This document shows, in pieces, positions 32,264 through 42,194 of a stretch of 64,000 nucleotides of DNA (its first letter is position 1; each line of letters opens with the position of its first letter). Position numbers and translations under genes: made by a program. The notes below the pieces were generated by a model that was not told where the DNA came from, ran no database searches, and saw nothing but the letters and a program-made list of their open reading frames with translations. Source of the stretch: Halodesulfovibrio sp. (GTDB taxonomy: Bacteria; Desulfobacterota; Desulfovibrionia; Desulfovibrionales; Desulfovibrionaceae); the NCBI GenBank assembly GCA_003252375.1, contig QKEJ01000177.1, positions 1-64,000 on the forward strand, read 5' to 3'.

Positions 32264-34054
32264 TTATGCCTTGTTCATTTCCAGGATGAGATTCTCCAGT
32301 TCCTTGGCAAGATCGGCAAGACTGCTCACGGCTTCGGCCGCCTGCTGCATGCCGTCGGTGGTTTCGCCGGAGATGCGGCTGATGTCGTCCACGGCGCGGT
32401 TGATTTCTTCACTGGTGGCGGACTGCTGCTCGGCTGCCGTGGCAATGGCCCGGACCTGATCCGAGTTTTCCTCCGAGAGATGCACAATCTGCTGCAGCGC
32501 CTGGCCGGAGTCGTGGGCCAGTGCCGTTGCCTGCTCAACGCTGGAGGCGGCTTCGTCCATGCTCCGGATGTTGTTGCGGGCGCTCTGCTGAATTGCGTCA
32601 ATGGCCTGGCCGACCTCCTTGGTGGCCTGCATGGTCTTTTCCGCCAGCTTGCGCACTTCGTCGGCGACCACGGCAAACCCTCTGCCCGCCTCGCCTGCGC
32701 GGGCGGCTTCAATAGCCGCATTCAGGGCCAGCAGGTTGGTCTGGTCGGCAATGTCGCTGATCACGTCCATGATGCGGCTGATGTCGTCGGCCTGTTTGCC
32801 GAGCTGGGTCATCTCCTGCTTCAGGGACTGGGCCTGCTCGTGCACCCTGCTGATCGCCCCGACGGATTCCTCGACAATGCGGGCGCCCTTGAGCGCCTGC
32901 TCCCGTGCTGCGTCCGCGCTGGACGCCGAGTTGCCGGAACTGCGGGCCACCTCGAGGACGGTGGCGTTCATTTCCTCCATGGCCGTGGCGGTCTCGCCGG
33001 TGCGCGAGGCCTGTTGTTCCATTCCCGCAGTCACCTCGTCCACCTGCGCGGAAAGCGCATCGGCCGCCAGAGAGACCTTCTGGGCGATGGAGGCGGCTTC
33101 ATGGGCCACATGGGTCATGGTTTTCACCAGGGCCGAGGACTTTTCCTCCTGCTGGCGGGCTTCGCCAAGGGCCTTTTCCGCTCTGACGGTTTCCTTGGCC
33201 GCTTCGGCGCTCTTGTCCTCGGCTTCCGTCATCTTTGTCCGCAGGTTGCTTACCATGGATTCGATGGAGCCCTTCACTTCACCCAGTTCACCGGTGAATC
33301 GGCCTTCGGGCCTGGCTGCAAGGTTGCCGCCCGCAACCGCGGTGGAAAACTGCTGTATCCGCAGAAGCGGCGTGATGATGTTCCGGTTCATGAGCGTCCA
33401 GACCACGGCGAAGATGACAAGCAGTATTCCGGCCGTGACACCGCCTATGGTTAGCTGTGCCCTGGCAATGGCGGCGTTGGCGTCCTTCAGTGAGCTGATG
33501 ATCTGGAAGGTGCCGTGAATTTCACCGGCTTTCCATCCCTCCTTGGTGCCGCCCACCACGTCCTTTTCCCCCTTGGGGTCGCCATGGCAGTACAGGCATT
33601 CCTCGGTCAGCGTGATGGGGCGGAAGAAGCGTACCTCTTTGTCCGATACGATGACCTTTTCCTTGATGCCCGTGGTCTTGAACTCGTTGATGACCGCAGC
33701 TTCAAGCTCTGTCGGCGTATTCTTGGGGTTGCGCGGCGAAACCTTGGGAACGCGCAGCGTGTACCCCGCCTCCTTGGCCTTGAGCTGGGCTGTCTTCATG
33801 GCGGTGATGATGGGCACGGCATCCATGATATTGTCCGCAGTCAGTTCGGAGAATGGCTTGATGACCCCGCCGGCCAGCTTGCGCGAACTTTCTTCCCGGG
33901 CTGCTTCCGCCATCAGGATAAGGGCCCGGCTTTTCTCCGTGGTTGCCCTGATGGCTCCTTCACGGATGCTGCTCACGTTTTGCCACGCCATAATCAGCGC
34001 CACGACAAGTGGGCCGGTCAGGGCCAGAATTAGAATTTTCCACTTGATGCTCAC
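32264..34054 (-). CDS. Methyl-accepting chemotaxis protein with periplasmic heme-c (DUF3365/Tll0287-like) sensor, DcrA-like
   Basis: GTG start after AGGAGA; periplasmic [13 protein letters not shown] heme motif; HAMP; conserved MCP tip. Confidence 0.9.
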   Translation of the reverse strand: MSIKWKILILALTGPLVVALIMAWQNVSSIREGAIRATTEKSRALILMAEAAREESSRKLAGGVIKPFSELTADNIMDAVPIITAMKTAQLKAKEAGYTLRVPKVSPRNPKNTPTELEAAVINEFKTTGIKEKVIVSDKEVRFFRPITLTEECLYCHGDPKGEKDVVGGTKEGWKAGEIHGTFQIISSLKDANAAIARAQLTIGGVTAGILLVIFAVVWTLMNRNIITPLLRIQQFSTAVAGGNLAARPEGRFTGELGEVKGSIESMVSNLRTKMTEAEDKSAEAAKETVRAEKALGEARQQEEKSSALVKTMTHVAHEAASIAQKVSLAADALSAQVDEVTAGMEQQASRTGETATAMEEMNATVLEVARSSGNSASSADAAREQALKGARIVEESVGAISRVHEQAQSLKQEMTQLGKQADDISRIMDVISDIADQTNLLALNAAIEAARAGEAGRGFAVVADEVRKLAEKTMQATKEVGQAIDAIQQSARNNIRSMDEAASSVEQATALAHDSGQALQQIVHLSEENSDQVRAIATAAEQQSATSEEINRAVDDISRISGETTDGMQQAAEAVSSLADLAKELENLILEMNKA

Positions 34055-34196
34055 GTCTGTCTCCTGATGCGCATGGGTGCGTGCTGGGGCACGCTGTTTG
34101 TTATTTGCGATTATGGCAAGGAGATGGATGCGGGGCGTTGCGTCCATGCGCTCTTACCACTGGATAAAAGTGAATACTGTAGTTAGTAATAACGTT

Positions 34197-34904
34197 ATGA
34201 TAGCTTTATGTCACATGATTTTTCAAAAAGTCGTGCATGCTGCGGGTGTGATGCTTCTCGTGTGCGGGCTGCTGGTGGCGTTTTCGTCCTCATGGCACCG
34301 GGGGGCAGAGGCTGCCGACACTGCCGACACTGCGGGGGCAGCCGTTGGCGGGGCTTTCCGTATCCTGCGTGTTCCGCTGTATGCGTCCCGTGACGAGGTG
34401 CAGGAACGGCATCCGGAATTGGAGTGGACGCCGCATCGTCTGCATAATGGCACCCGTGTGGGCACCCGGGGCTTTACGCAGGCCGGCTATGCCGACGGGG
34501 GATTCTACCAGGTGCTGCTTGCCCGGCCAGACCATGAAGGCGGGGCAGAAAACGGGGAGCAGGTCTGGTCTGTCACCCGCAACGTTCGCCGCCATGCGGC
34601 GGGACGCATGCCGGAGGAGCTGCTGGCTCCGTATGTGGCAGAATATGGTCCGTATGAATTGCTGTGCCGGGAGTCCTTTCCACGGCATGCGGTCTTTCAT
34701 GTCTACTGGATGCATGCACCGGCAGACTGCTCTGTTCCGGGGCTGCGGCCCGATCAGGCGTATCTCTACCTGACCCTGGTCACGGGAAAATGGACGGAGG
34801 AGTTTCTCGTGCTGGCGGACCCGGCCGCCGGACCTGCTGCCATGCCGCTGGGACGTCCCGTCATGCAGGCCGACGAGGCGAAGGGACTGATGAATTCGCA
34901 ATAG
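34197..34904 (+). CDS. Secreted/membrane-anchored hypothetical protein
   Basis: MIALCHMIFQKVVHAAGVMLLVCGLLVAFSS hydrophobic N-terminus; no recognised domain. Confidence 0.55.
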   Translation: MIALCHMIFQKVVHAAGVMLLVCGLLVAFSSSWHRGAEAADTADTAGAAVGGAFRILRVPLYASRDEVQERHPELEWTPHRLHNGTRVGTRGFTQAGYADGGFYQVLLARPDHEGGAENGEQVWSVTRNVRRHAAGRMPEELLAPYVAEYGPYELLCRESFPRHAVFHVYWMHAPADCSVPGLRPDQAYLYLTLVTGKWTEEFLVLADPAAGPAAMPLGRPVMQADEAKGLMNSQ

Positions 34905-34967
34905 TTCCTGTGTCGGAGGTTGCTGCCGGACCGCTGGACTGTTGGGCTGTCGGGCTGTCGGGCACGA

Positions 34968-35000
34968 AAAAGGGCACCGTATTCATGACGGTGCCCTTTT
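34968..35000. terminator. Bidirectional intrinsic terminator
   Basis: AAAAGGGCACCGT-attcatg-ACGGTGCCCTTTT. Confidence 0.85.
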
Positions 35001-35022
35001 CGCGCTGCGCGCTGAAATCTGT

Positions 35023-35421
35023 CTAGTTCTGGTTGCGGCGTTCCCACAGCTTCATGTCTTTCATCTTCTTGCGGCGTTCGCGTTGCAGAGACTTGCAGAC
35101 AAGGGGCGTTCCTTTCTTGTAGCCGCACCGTTCGCGGTATTCCTCAACGGTAAGACCGTGAGTCGCGATATGCTTCTTGGTAAGGATCTTGAAGGATTTT
35201 CCACACTCCACGCAGGTGATGGACTTTTCCTTGATGGCCTTCTTGGGATCCATGTCCAAGGTGTCATTGTCGTCATTCACCGAACAGCCTTCGCTGATCG
35301 CCTTGATGCCGTCAGCCAGCTTCTTGACCATGGTGGTGATTTCTTCCTCCGTCATGGTGCGCACGCTGGCCTGTGCCTTAACGATCTCCAAGGCTTCCTT
35401 CAGGTAGTTCTCCATCTTCAT
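35023..35421 (-). CDS. MucR/Ros-family zinc-finger transcriptional regulator
   Basis: SITCVECGKSFKILTKKHIATHGLTVEEYRERCGYKKGTPLVCKSLQRERRKKMKDMKLWERR. Confidence 0.9.
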   Translation of the reverse strand: MKMENYLKEALEIVKAQASVRTMTEEEITTMVKKLADGIKAISEGCSVNDDNDTLDMDPKKAIKEKSITCVECGKSFKILTKKHIATHGLTVEEYRERCGYKKGTPLVCKSLQRERRKKMKDMKLWERRNQN

Positions 35422-35843
35422 ACTCCTCCGGGTGAGCTGATGTGTGGCGGTGCATCATGCTCCCTGACTTGTCATGACTCCGAAGTTTTATTCCAGAAAC
35501 CTTTGAAAAATGCAATGAATTTTAAGCAGACTGCAATATTTAAAATATATTGTAATGTGGTCTGGTGTATTTGATTTGTCAGTAGAATGCATACTGTTAT
35601 GTTTCTTGATATGGCGTGGCGAATGTCTGTCCATGACGTCGAATATCGTTACATTCTTGTGCAACAGTGCTTTGTGAATGTGTCATAATGTGGGGTATAG
35701 ATTTATCAAATCGCATATTGTGCATGTTATCGGCATGCCGCTATGCTTCATGGGGTGCAGAGGTGAAGATGTCCCCTGGACAGAAAGAGACATCGGAAGT
35801 CGGGAGAGGGGAGGCACCACGGCCCTTTTTGTCTCCCGGGCGG

Positions 35844-36470
35844 CTACAAAGCCTGAACTGCCAGGGAAAGGGCCGAGGCGGAAAAGCCTGCAAGGCCACC
35901 GGTCAGGAGCCCGCAGGTGCGAAAGATGCGTGTCTCTGCGTGCAGCAGGCTATGAAACGGCACGCTGTCCGGCGTATTAAGCCCCTGCAGCAGGAGTTGG
36001 CGGATGGTTGCTTCCAGTTCTTTGCTCCGTATCCCGGTGCGGACAGCATTCTGCAGGATGGATGGCAGCAGGGTGTCGAGTTCCCGTTTGAGCATTTCGC
36101 GCAGGGTCTTGCCCAATGCTCCCTTGATGAGGGCTCCGGCCATGGGGTGGATGGAGGCGAGCCGCTCTTCCATGAACCGGTCCACCCAGCCGTGCAGGGC
36201 TTCCGCGGCGGCGGTGCGGACCATGTCCGTGTAGCGGCTGCTCTGCTTGTCCCCGGCATCCGCAAGACTCTGCCGCAGGAGGAGGGTGATCTGTGTGGCC
36301 ATGCGCTCTGTGAGGCCGTACAGATAGCTTCCGGGCCCACGGCCACGAAGGAGACGTGTCATGATCAGGCTGTGGAGCAGGAGACCGGCCAGGGCGCCGA
36401 TGGCGCTGCCCAGCCCCAGTTGCAGAAGCGGGAGAAGGGAGGAAGGAAGCGAAAGGAGAGCCGAATCCAT
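35844..36470 (-). CDS. DUF445-like membrane protein
   Basis: LGSAIGALAGLLLHSLIMTRLL N-terminal TM and amphipathic body; family call tentative. Confidence 0.55.
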   Translation of the reverse strand: MDSALLSLPSSLLPLLQLGLGSAIGALAGLLLHSLIMTRLLRGRGPGSYLYGLTERMATQITLLLRQSLADAGDKQSSRYTDMVRTAAAEALHGWVDRFMEERLASIHPMAGALIKGALGKTLREMLKRELDTLLPSILQNAVRTGIRSKELEATIRQLLLQGLNTPDSVPFHSLLHAETRIFRTCGLLTGGLAGFSASALSLAVQAL

Positions 36471-36664
36471 GTGATACTCCGTCAGAAGGCGTTTATCATG
36501 CGGCCGGGTTGTCTGTAATACGACGTCTGCGACATGGCAATGTGTGGAGCGATTGCCGGGGAACGGCTGGGGAACGGCCGGGAAGCGAGTGGGACGATGG
36601 ACCTTTTGCCGCAAAGATCGTACAAGGGCTGGAGTGAAACTCAGCTTGCGACCGGAGCTCTGGA

Positions 36665-36904
36665 ATGAAGTACATCATGTTTGAGGATTTTTCGGGACAG
36701 CCCGTGCCGTTCATCTTTCCGCAACGCGTGGATCATGCCGACATGCGCGAACAGCTGCCCTACACACGGGTGCTGTCCGCCGGATACGTGATCATGGAAA
36801 ACAACGAATTCACCTGCTACGGCAGCAGTCCGGAGCTGCAGGCCTCGGCGCAGCCCGAGGATGCCGATATCATGCGGCGCAAGTTCTCCCGCCGGGATCT
36901 CTAG
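36665..36904 (+). CDS. Small conserved-type hypothetical protein upstream of cbiA
   Basis: 79-aa ORF MKYIMFEDFSGQPVPFIFPQRVDHADMREQLPYTRVLSAGYVIM..., ends 4 bp before the cbiA start. Confidence 0.7.
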   Translation: MKYIMFEDFSGQPVPFIFPQRVDHADMREQLPYTRVLSAGYVIMENNEFTCYGSSPELQASAQPEDADIMRRKFSRRDL

Positions 36905-36908
36905 CCGG

Positions 36909-38291
36909 ATGACCAAAGTACTCATCGTTGCCGGCACCCACAGCGGCTGCGGCAAGACCCTGACCAGCCTTGCCCTCATGGCTGCGCTTGTGCGGCGGGG
37001 GCTGGTGGTGCAGGCATTCAAGGTCGGGCCGGACTTCATCGATCCCGGGCATCATGCTGCGGTTACCGGACGTCCCAGCCATACGCTGGATGGCTGGATG
37101 ACGGGCCGCAAGGCCGTGCAGGATATCTTTCTCCGGCATACGGTCCATGCCGCCGTACGACCGGATGTGGCCGTTGTGGAAGGGGTGATGGGGCTGTATG
37201 ACGGTGCCTCCGGTTCAGGTGATGCCGGATCCACGGCCGAAATCGCCAAATGGCTGGATGCGCCTGTCCTGCTGGTGGCGGATGCCCGCTCCATGGCCCG
37301 CTCGGCCGCTGCGCTGGTCAGCGGCTATACCGCCTTTGATGATGCCCTGACCTTTGCGGGCGTGGTGTTCAACCGTGTGGGCAGCGAGAACCACAGGGCG
37401 CTGCTTGCAGAATCCATGGCCACCTACTGCCCGTCGGTCCGTCTGGCGGGATGCCTGCCGCGTGACGAGGCTCTGTCCGTACCATCCCGGCATCTGGGGT
37501 TGATGACTGCGGACGACCATCCTCTTGCCGCGCCGCGTCTTGAGGGCATGGCCAACTGGGTTGAGGGCGGCGTGGATGTGCCCGGACTGCTTTCGCTGCT
37601 CCCGTCCCTGCATCCCGGGCTTCCGGAAGAGCCTCGGGAGCGGCCCGTGCGTGCCCGGATAGGGGTGGCCCGCGATGCCGCCTTCTGCTTCTATTACGAG
37701 GATAACCTGCGCCTGCTGCAGGAGGCGGGGGCCGAACTCTGCTTCTTTTCCCCCCTTGCGGATGCCGAACTGCCCGCCGGTCTGGACGGACTCTATCTGG
37801 GAGGCGGATATCCGGAGCTGCATGCCCGGCAGCTTGCCGGCAATATCGAGATGCGCCATGCCGTACGTGAATTCAGCGAGAGCGGCAGGCCGGTCTACGC
37901 CGAGTGCGGGGGCTTCATGTACCTCATGCGGGAGCTGCGCACGGCCGAGGGCGAGACAGTGCCCATGTGCGGCTGCTTTGCCATGCGTTGCCGGATGGAT
38001 GAACGGTTCAGGGCGCTGGGGTACCGGGAGGTGAACACCATGGCTCCCTCAATCCTGGGGCCGGCCTGGACCGTGGCACGCGGGCACGAATTTCATTATT
38101 CCTATGTGGCGGAGCAGGATCCCTCCGCCCTGGCCGTCTACAAGGTCAAGGATCGCAGGGATTGGCTCGGGCAGTCGGAAGGCTTTGTCCACCGCAACAC
38201 CCTCGGATCCTATGTCCATCTTCATTTCGCTTCTAACCCCGCCGTGGCAGAGGCCTTTGTGGAGGCCTGCGTGCGCGGCTCCCGAGGATAG
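36909..38291 (+). CDS. cbiA: Cobyrinate a,c-diamide synthase
   Basis: MTKVLIVAGTHSGCGKTLTSLALMAAL; KVGPDFIDPGHH; YLGGGYPELHA; PVYAECGGFMYL. Confidence 0.96.
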   Translation: MTKVLIVAGTHSGCGKTLTSLALMAALVRRGLVVQAFKVGPDFIDPGHHAAVTGRPSHTLDGWMTGRKAVQDIFLRHTVHAAVRPDVAVVEGVMGLYDGASGSGDAGSTAEIAKWLDAPVLLVADARSMARSAAALVSGYTAFDDALTFAGVVFNRVGSENHRALLAESMATYCPSVRLAGCLPRDEALSVPSRHLGLMTADDHPLAAPRLEGMANWVEGGVDVPGLLSLLPSLHPGLPEEPRERPVRARIGVARDAAFCFYYEDNLRLLQEAGAELCFFSPLADAELPAGLDGLYLGGGYPELHARQLAGNIEMRHAVREFSESGRPVYAECGGFMYLMRELRTAEGETVPMCGCFAMRCRMDERFRALGYREVNTMAPSILGPAWTVARGHEFHYSYVAEQDPSALAVYKVKDRRDWLGQSEGFVHRNTLGSYVHLHFASNPAVAEAFVEACVRGSRG

Positions 38292-38296
38292 ATTTC

Positions 38297-38938
38297 GTGA
38301 CGTCGCTCCAACCCTACTTCACGCCGACGGGCATAGAAGCCCGTTCCTTCGAGATCATCGACGCCGAGGTGCCGAGCCCGCGCCCCTTTGAGGGGGCACA
38401 GTGGGAGATCGCCCGTCGGCTTATTCACACTTCGGCGGACTTCGACCTGCTCAACCACATCACATTTCATCCGGATGCCGTGGCGGCCGGGCTGGCGGCG
38501 CTCCGGCGCGGCTGCACCGTGTTCACGGATACCGAGATGGCCCGTTCCGGCATTCCCCTGCGGCGCATGGAGCCGCTGGGCTGTTCCGTGCAATGTCTGC
38601 TGAACCGGCCCGACGTGGTGGCCCGCGCCAAGGCGGACAACACCACCCGCGCCCATGCGGCCATGGATGCTGTTCAGGCCGAGCTCGGCGGCAGCATCAT
38701 GGCCATAGGCAACGCCCCCACGGCCCTTATCCGGCTCATGGAGCACATGGACACCGGGGGCGGCATGCCTGCGCTTGTCATCGGCATGCCGGTCGGGTTT
38801 GTGAATGCGGCGGAGTCCAAGGAGCTGCTGCTTGCGCAGACGCGCATCCCCTATGTCACCATCCGGGGGCGCAAGGGCGGCTCGCCGTTGGCTGCAGCCA
38901 CGGTCAACGCCCTGGCGGAGATTGCCCTGCGGCAATAA
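38297..38938 (+). CDS. cbiC: Precorrin-8X / cobalt-precorrin-8 methylmutase
   Basis: IEARSFEIIDAEV, RLIHTSADFDLLNHITF, GNAPTALIRL, GMPVGFVNAAESKELL. Confidence 0.95.
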   Translation: MTSLQPYFTPTGIEARSFEIIDAEVPSPRPFEGAQWEIARRLIHTSADFDLLNHITFHPDAVAAGLAALRRGCTVFTDTEMARSGIPLRRMEPLGCSVQCLLNRPDVVARAKADNTTRAHAAMDAVQAELGGSIMAIGNAPTALIRLMEHMDTGGGMPALVIGMPVGFVNAAESKELLLAQTRIPYVTIRGRKGGSPLAAATVNALAEIALRQ

Positions 38939-39020
38939 CGGATTCCGGGACATACACGCATGAAAGGCGCGGTATGGCAACGATGCCATGCCGCGCCTCT
39001 GTTGTGCGGGGAGGAGGGCG

Positions 39021-39767
39021 CTAGGCGTCCACCACGACCAGATGCATGGCTCTGGGGCCGTGTGCGCCGTGTACCATGCAGGCTTCAATATCGGCCGTCT
39101 TGGATGGGCCGGAGATGAAGGTGAACGAGGTTGCCGCGGGAGCGCCCCCGGCATGGTCCAGGGCGATGCGGGCATAGAGCTCCGGCAGAGTGGCGAGCAA
39201 CTGCGTCTGCCGTATTACGGCCACGTGCACCGACGGCACCAGCGATGTGGCGCGCGGTTGCTGCGGCGTGGTGGCCACGGCAATGGTTGCCGAATCAGCC
39301 ACGCACCATTCGGCGCTGGTTATGCCCATGTAGGAGGCGATAACGGCGTTGCGGGCCTCTTCCGGCGTTTCTCCGTCGTGCGTCACATGCACCCGGATGT
39401 CGTGCGGCGCAAGCACATTGGAAAGGTCGAGCGCCTGCAGCAGCGGGTGGTCGTGCATGGCGACCTGCTTGGCGCCGCCCCATTCGGTGTCGGTTTCCAC
39501 GGCAATTGCTGCGACAACGGCGGCGGCTTCCTGCACGGAAGACGCCGTATGCACCTGCAGGTTGATGGGGGCAGCGGCGTTGCGCAGGACATCCAGCAGG
39601 GCCGCCTGTTCCGTTGCGGAGCGGTCTGCTGCGGCGAGCAGGGCCTGCTGCTCGGGCAGATGGGTTTCGCTGCGCGAATCAAAGAGGCCGGGCACGCTTT
39701 CCGGAAGCCGCCGGACCGGGTGTCCGAGCGCGGAGCGGATGGTGGCAAGAAAGGTGTTCTGTTCCAT
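39021..39767 (-). CDS. lutC: Lactate utilization protein LutC (LldG-like)
   Basis: MITSAEWCVADSATIAVATTPQQPRATSLVPSVHVAVI...FISGPSKTADIEACMVHGAHGPRAMHLVVVDA. Confidence 0.92.
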   Translation of the reverse strand: MEQNTFLATIRSALGHPVRRLPESVPGLFDSRSETHLPEQQALLAAADRSATEQAALLDVLRNAAAPINLQVHTASSVQEAAAVVAAIAVETDTEWGGAKQVAMHDHPLLQALDLSNVLAPHDIRVHVTHDGETPEEARNAVIASYMGITSAEWCVADSATIAVATTPQQPRATSLVPSVHVAVIRQTQLLATLPELYARIALDHAGGAPAATSFTFISGPSKTADIEACMVHGAHGPRAMHLVVVDA

Positions 39768-39776
39768 GATCGTCTC

Positions 39777-41246
39777 CTACTTCCGGTGGGGGCCGTTGTC
39801 CTGTGCGGAACCGGGGACACTGCCCTGTTTCCAGCGCTGGGCAAAGGTAGTGCGCGCAACAGGGACAAGGTCGCGGCCCGCTGTCCAGCGGGCAACGGGG
39901 CCGAACGGCATGCGCCGGATCATCCCGTTGCGGGTGAAGGGGCGTTGGGCAAGCCGGACTGCGCCGAGCAGCAGGTCATAGACGCCGCGTCGGCTGATGG
40001 CCCATGCCCAGAACCGGAAGGCCGCGCGTTCCGAGGCGCTGACCGGGGCGACGTCCCATTCGGCGTCTCCGTACGCCAGTGCGTGGCGCAGTTCGGAAAG
40101 CATGCGGGGCAGGTCGTTGCCCACGGGGCAGATGTCCTTGCAGGCGCCGCAGAGCGTCTCGCCGCGGCACAGGTCCGCCCGTTCGTTGACGCCGTAGAGC
40201 AGCGGCGTGACCACGGCGCCGATGGGGCCGGGGTAGGGCGATTCGTACGAGTGACCGCCGATGCGGGCGTATACGGGGCAGATGTTCAGGCAGCCGCCGC
40301 AGCGGATGCAGGACAGCACCTCGCGGTAGCGCGGGTCGGCAAGGATGCGGGAGCGGCCGTTGTCGATGATGACGAGGTGGAATTCCTCCGGGCCGTCCGT
40401 TTCGCCGGGCTGACGGGGGCCGCCCACAAAGCTGACATAGGTGGAAATGTTCTGCACGGCCGCGCCGCGGGTGAGCAGGCGCAGCAGCATGTCGTGCTCG
40501 CGCAGGGTGGCGGTGACGCGCTCCATGCCCATGAGCGAGACGTGTACGCGGGGCATGGTGGTGGACATGCGGATGTTGCCCTCGTTGGAGACCAGGGCGA
40601 TGTGCCCGGTTTCCGCGCAGGCGAGGTTGCATCCGGTGATGCCCATGTCCGCGTTCAGCAGTTTTTCCCGCAGGGCCTTGCGGGCCGCGCGGGTGAGCGT
40701 GGGTGGATCCTCGGTGTACTCGATGCCCAGCGTGCGGGTGAAGAGCTCGGCGATCTGCTTGCGGTCCATGTGGATGCAGGGCGCAATGATGTGCGAGGGG
40801 ATATCGTCGGCAAGCTGCAGGATGTATTCGCCGAGGTCGGTTTCCGTCACTTCTATGCCGTTGGCGTGCAGCAGGGCGTCCACCCCGATTTCGGACGAGG
40901 TCATGGACTTGCCCTTGACCACGCTGCGCACGTTGTTGCGCTGGGCGACCTGCAGGCAGTAGTTGCGGGCCTCTTCGGCATCGGCTGCAAAGAAGACGTG
41001 TCCTCCCCGTTCCCGTATGGCCGAGGCGAGGCGCTCGAGCACGATGTCCAGATTGTCGAGGGTGCGCAGGCGGGCGGCCTTGGCGTCGTGGCGCAGGCTC
41101 TGGTCGGGCATGGCCTGCCATGTGGCCATGGTGCCCTTGCCGATCCGGTCCTGAATCATGCGCAGCGCGGAGCGCAGGCGCGTGTCGTGCAGGGCCGTGG
41201 ATGCGGCAGCGACATAGCCTTTGGGAGACGTGTTTCCTGCACTCAT
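39777..41246 (-). CDS. lutB: L-lactate dehydrogenase complex iron-sulfur protein LutB
   Basis: SVVKGKSMTSSEIGVDALL; GCNLACAETGHIALVSNEGN; CIRCGGCLNICPVY, CGACKDICPVG. Confidence 0.95.
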   Translation of the reverse strand: MSAGNTSPKGYVAAASTALHDTRLRSALRMIQDRIGKGTMATWQAMPDQSLRHDAKAARLRTLDNLDIVLERLASAIRERGGHVFFAADAEEARNYCLQVAQRNNVRSVVKGKSMTSSEIGVDALLHANGIEVTETDLGEYILQLADDIPSHIIAPCIHMDRKQIAELFTRTLGIEYTEDPPTLTRAARKALREKLLNADMGITGCNLACAETGHIALVSNEGNIRMSTTMPRVHVSLMGMERVTATLREHDMLLRLLTRGAAVQNISTYVSFVGGPRQPGETDGPEEFHLVIIDNGRSRILADPRYREVLSCIRCGGCLNICPVYARIGGHSYESPYPGPIGAVVTPLLYGVNERADLCRGETLCGACKDICPVGNDLPRMLSELRHALAYGDAEWDVAPVSASERAAFRFWAWAISRRGVYDLLLGAVRLAQRPFTRNGMIRRMPFGPVARWTAGRDLVPVARTTFAQRWKQGSVPGSAQDNGPHRK

Positions 41247-42019
41247 GCCTGGTTTCCTCCCTTGCTGCCGTCAGTTCGTGCCGGGTCCAGAATCTGGGCG
41301 ATATGCAGTACCTGCACGGGGCTGTTGCGGCGTGACAGGCTGCCCCTGATGTTCAGCAGACAGCTGGCGTCGCAGCCGGTGACCGTACCGGCGCCGGAGG
41401 CGATGATGTTGTCGGCCTTCTCGTCGGCAAGGGCTGCGGAAATATCCGCGTACTTGACGCTGAACGTCCCGCCGAAACCGCAGCAGCGATCGCTTTCCGG
41501 CATTTCCGCAAGCACGAGGCCGGGCGTGGTTTCAAGCAGCTGCCGGGGCTGACGGCGGATGCCCAGCCCCCGGGCAAGGTGGCAGGAGTCGTGGTAGGTG
41601 ACCGTGCCGCTGAACTGCGAACCGAGCTGCGTGCCTGCGTCGGTGATTCCCAGCACATCCACCAGGTATTCCGTGAATTCGTAGGTCTTGCGGCCGACCC
41701 GGCGGGCCCGTTCGCGCATGAGCTCGTCGTCCGGGAAGAGTTCTGGGTAGTGGTGCCGCACCATGTGCACGCAGGAGCCGGATGGGCAGACAATGGCTTC
41801 GGCGGCTTCAAAGAGCTCCACGAAGCGTCTGGCGGCAGCTGCTGCCTCGCGGCGGTACCCGGTGTTGAAGGCCGGCTGCCCGCAGCAGGTCTGGTCCGGG
41901 GGATAGTGCATGGTGACGCCGAGCCTGTGTAGGACTGAGGCCATGCTTTCGGCGGCTTCCGGGAACAGGGAGTCGGTAAGGCACTGAACAAAGAGGTAGG
42001 CGGAGTGTGGTGTGGACAT
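41243..42019 (-). CDS. lutA: L-lactate dehydrogenase complex iron-sulfur protein LutA
   Basis: DQTCCGQPAFNTGYRREA; SGSCVHMVRHHYPELF; CCGFGGTFSVKYADIS; 4-bp overlap with lutB. Confidence 0.95.
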   Translation of the reverse strand: MSTPHSAYLFVQCLTDSLFPEAAESMASVLHRLGVTMHYPPDQTCCGQPAFNTGYRREAAAAARRFVELFEAAEAIVCPSGSCVHMVRHHYPELFPDDELMRERARRVGRKTYEFTEYLVDVLGITDAGTQLGSQFSGTVTYHDSCHLARGLGIRRQPRQLLETTPGLVLAEMPESDRCCGFGGTFSVKYADISAALADEKADNIIASGAGTVTGCDASCLLNIRGSLSRRNSPVQVLHIAQILDPARTDGSKGGNQA

Positions 42020-42061
42020 GAAACTACATTTTTGCAAAAAAGGGGCTGTTGCTGGAACGGT

Positions 42062-42078
42062 GCGGCTACGCTAGCCGC
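42062..42078. promoter_or_regulatory. Perfect inverted repeat in the lutA / SBP divergent region (possible operator)
   Basis: GCGGCTA-cgc-TAGCCGC, followed by three TTGCA repeats (42082-42101). Confidence 0.35.
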
Positions 42079-42194
42079 TTATTGCACTTGCAAGCCCTTG
42101 CATAGTGAGCTACGAAAGTCAACGAGTAGCCGAACTTGACAATTTTGTAGTGTTACCGCTCCTGCCGAAGAGCACACAACCGCATGAGGAATCC

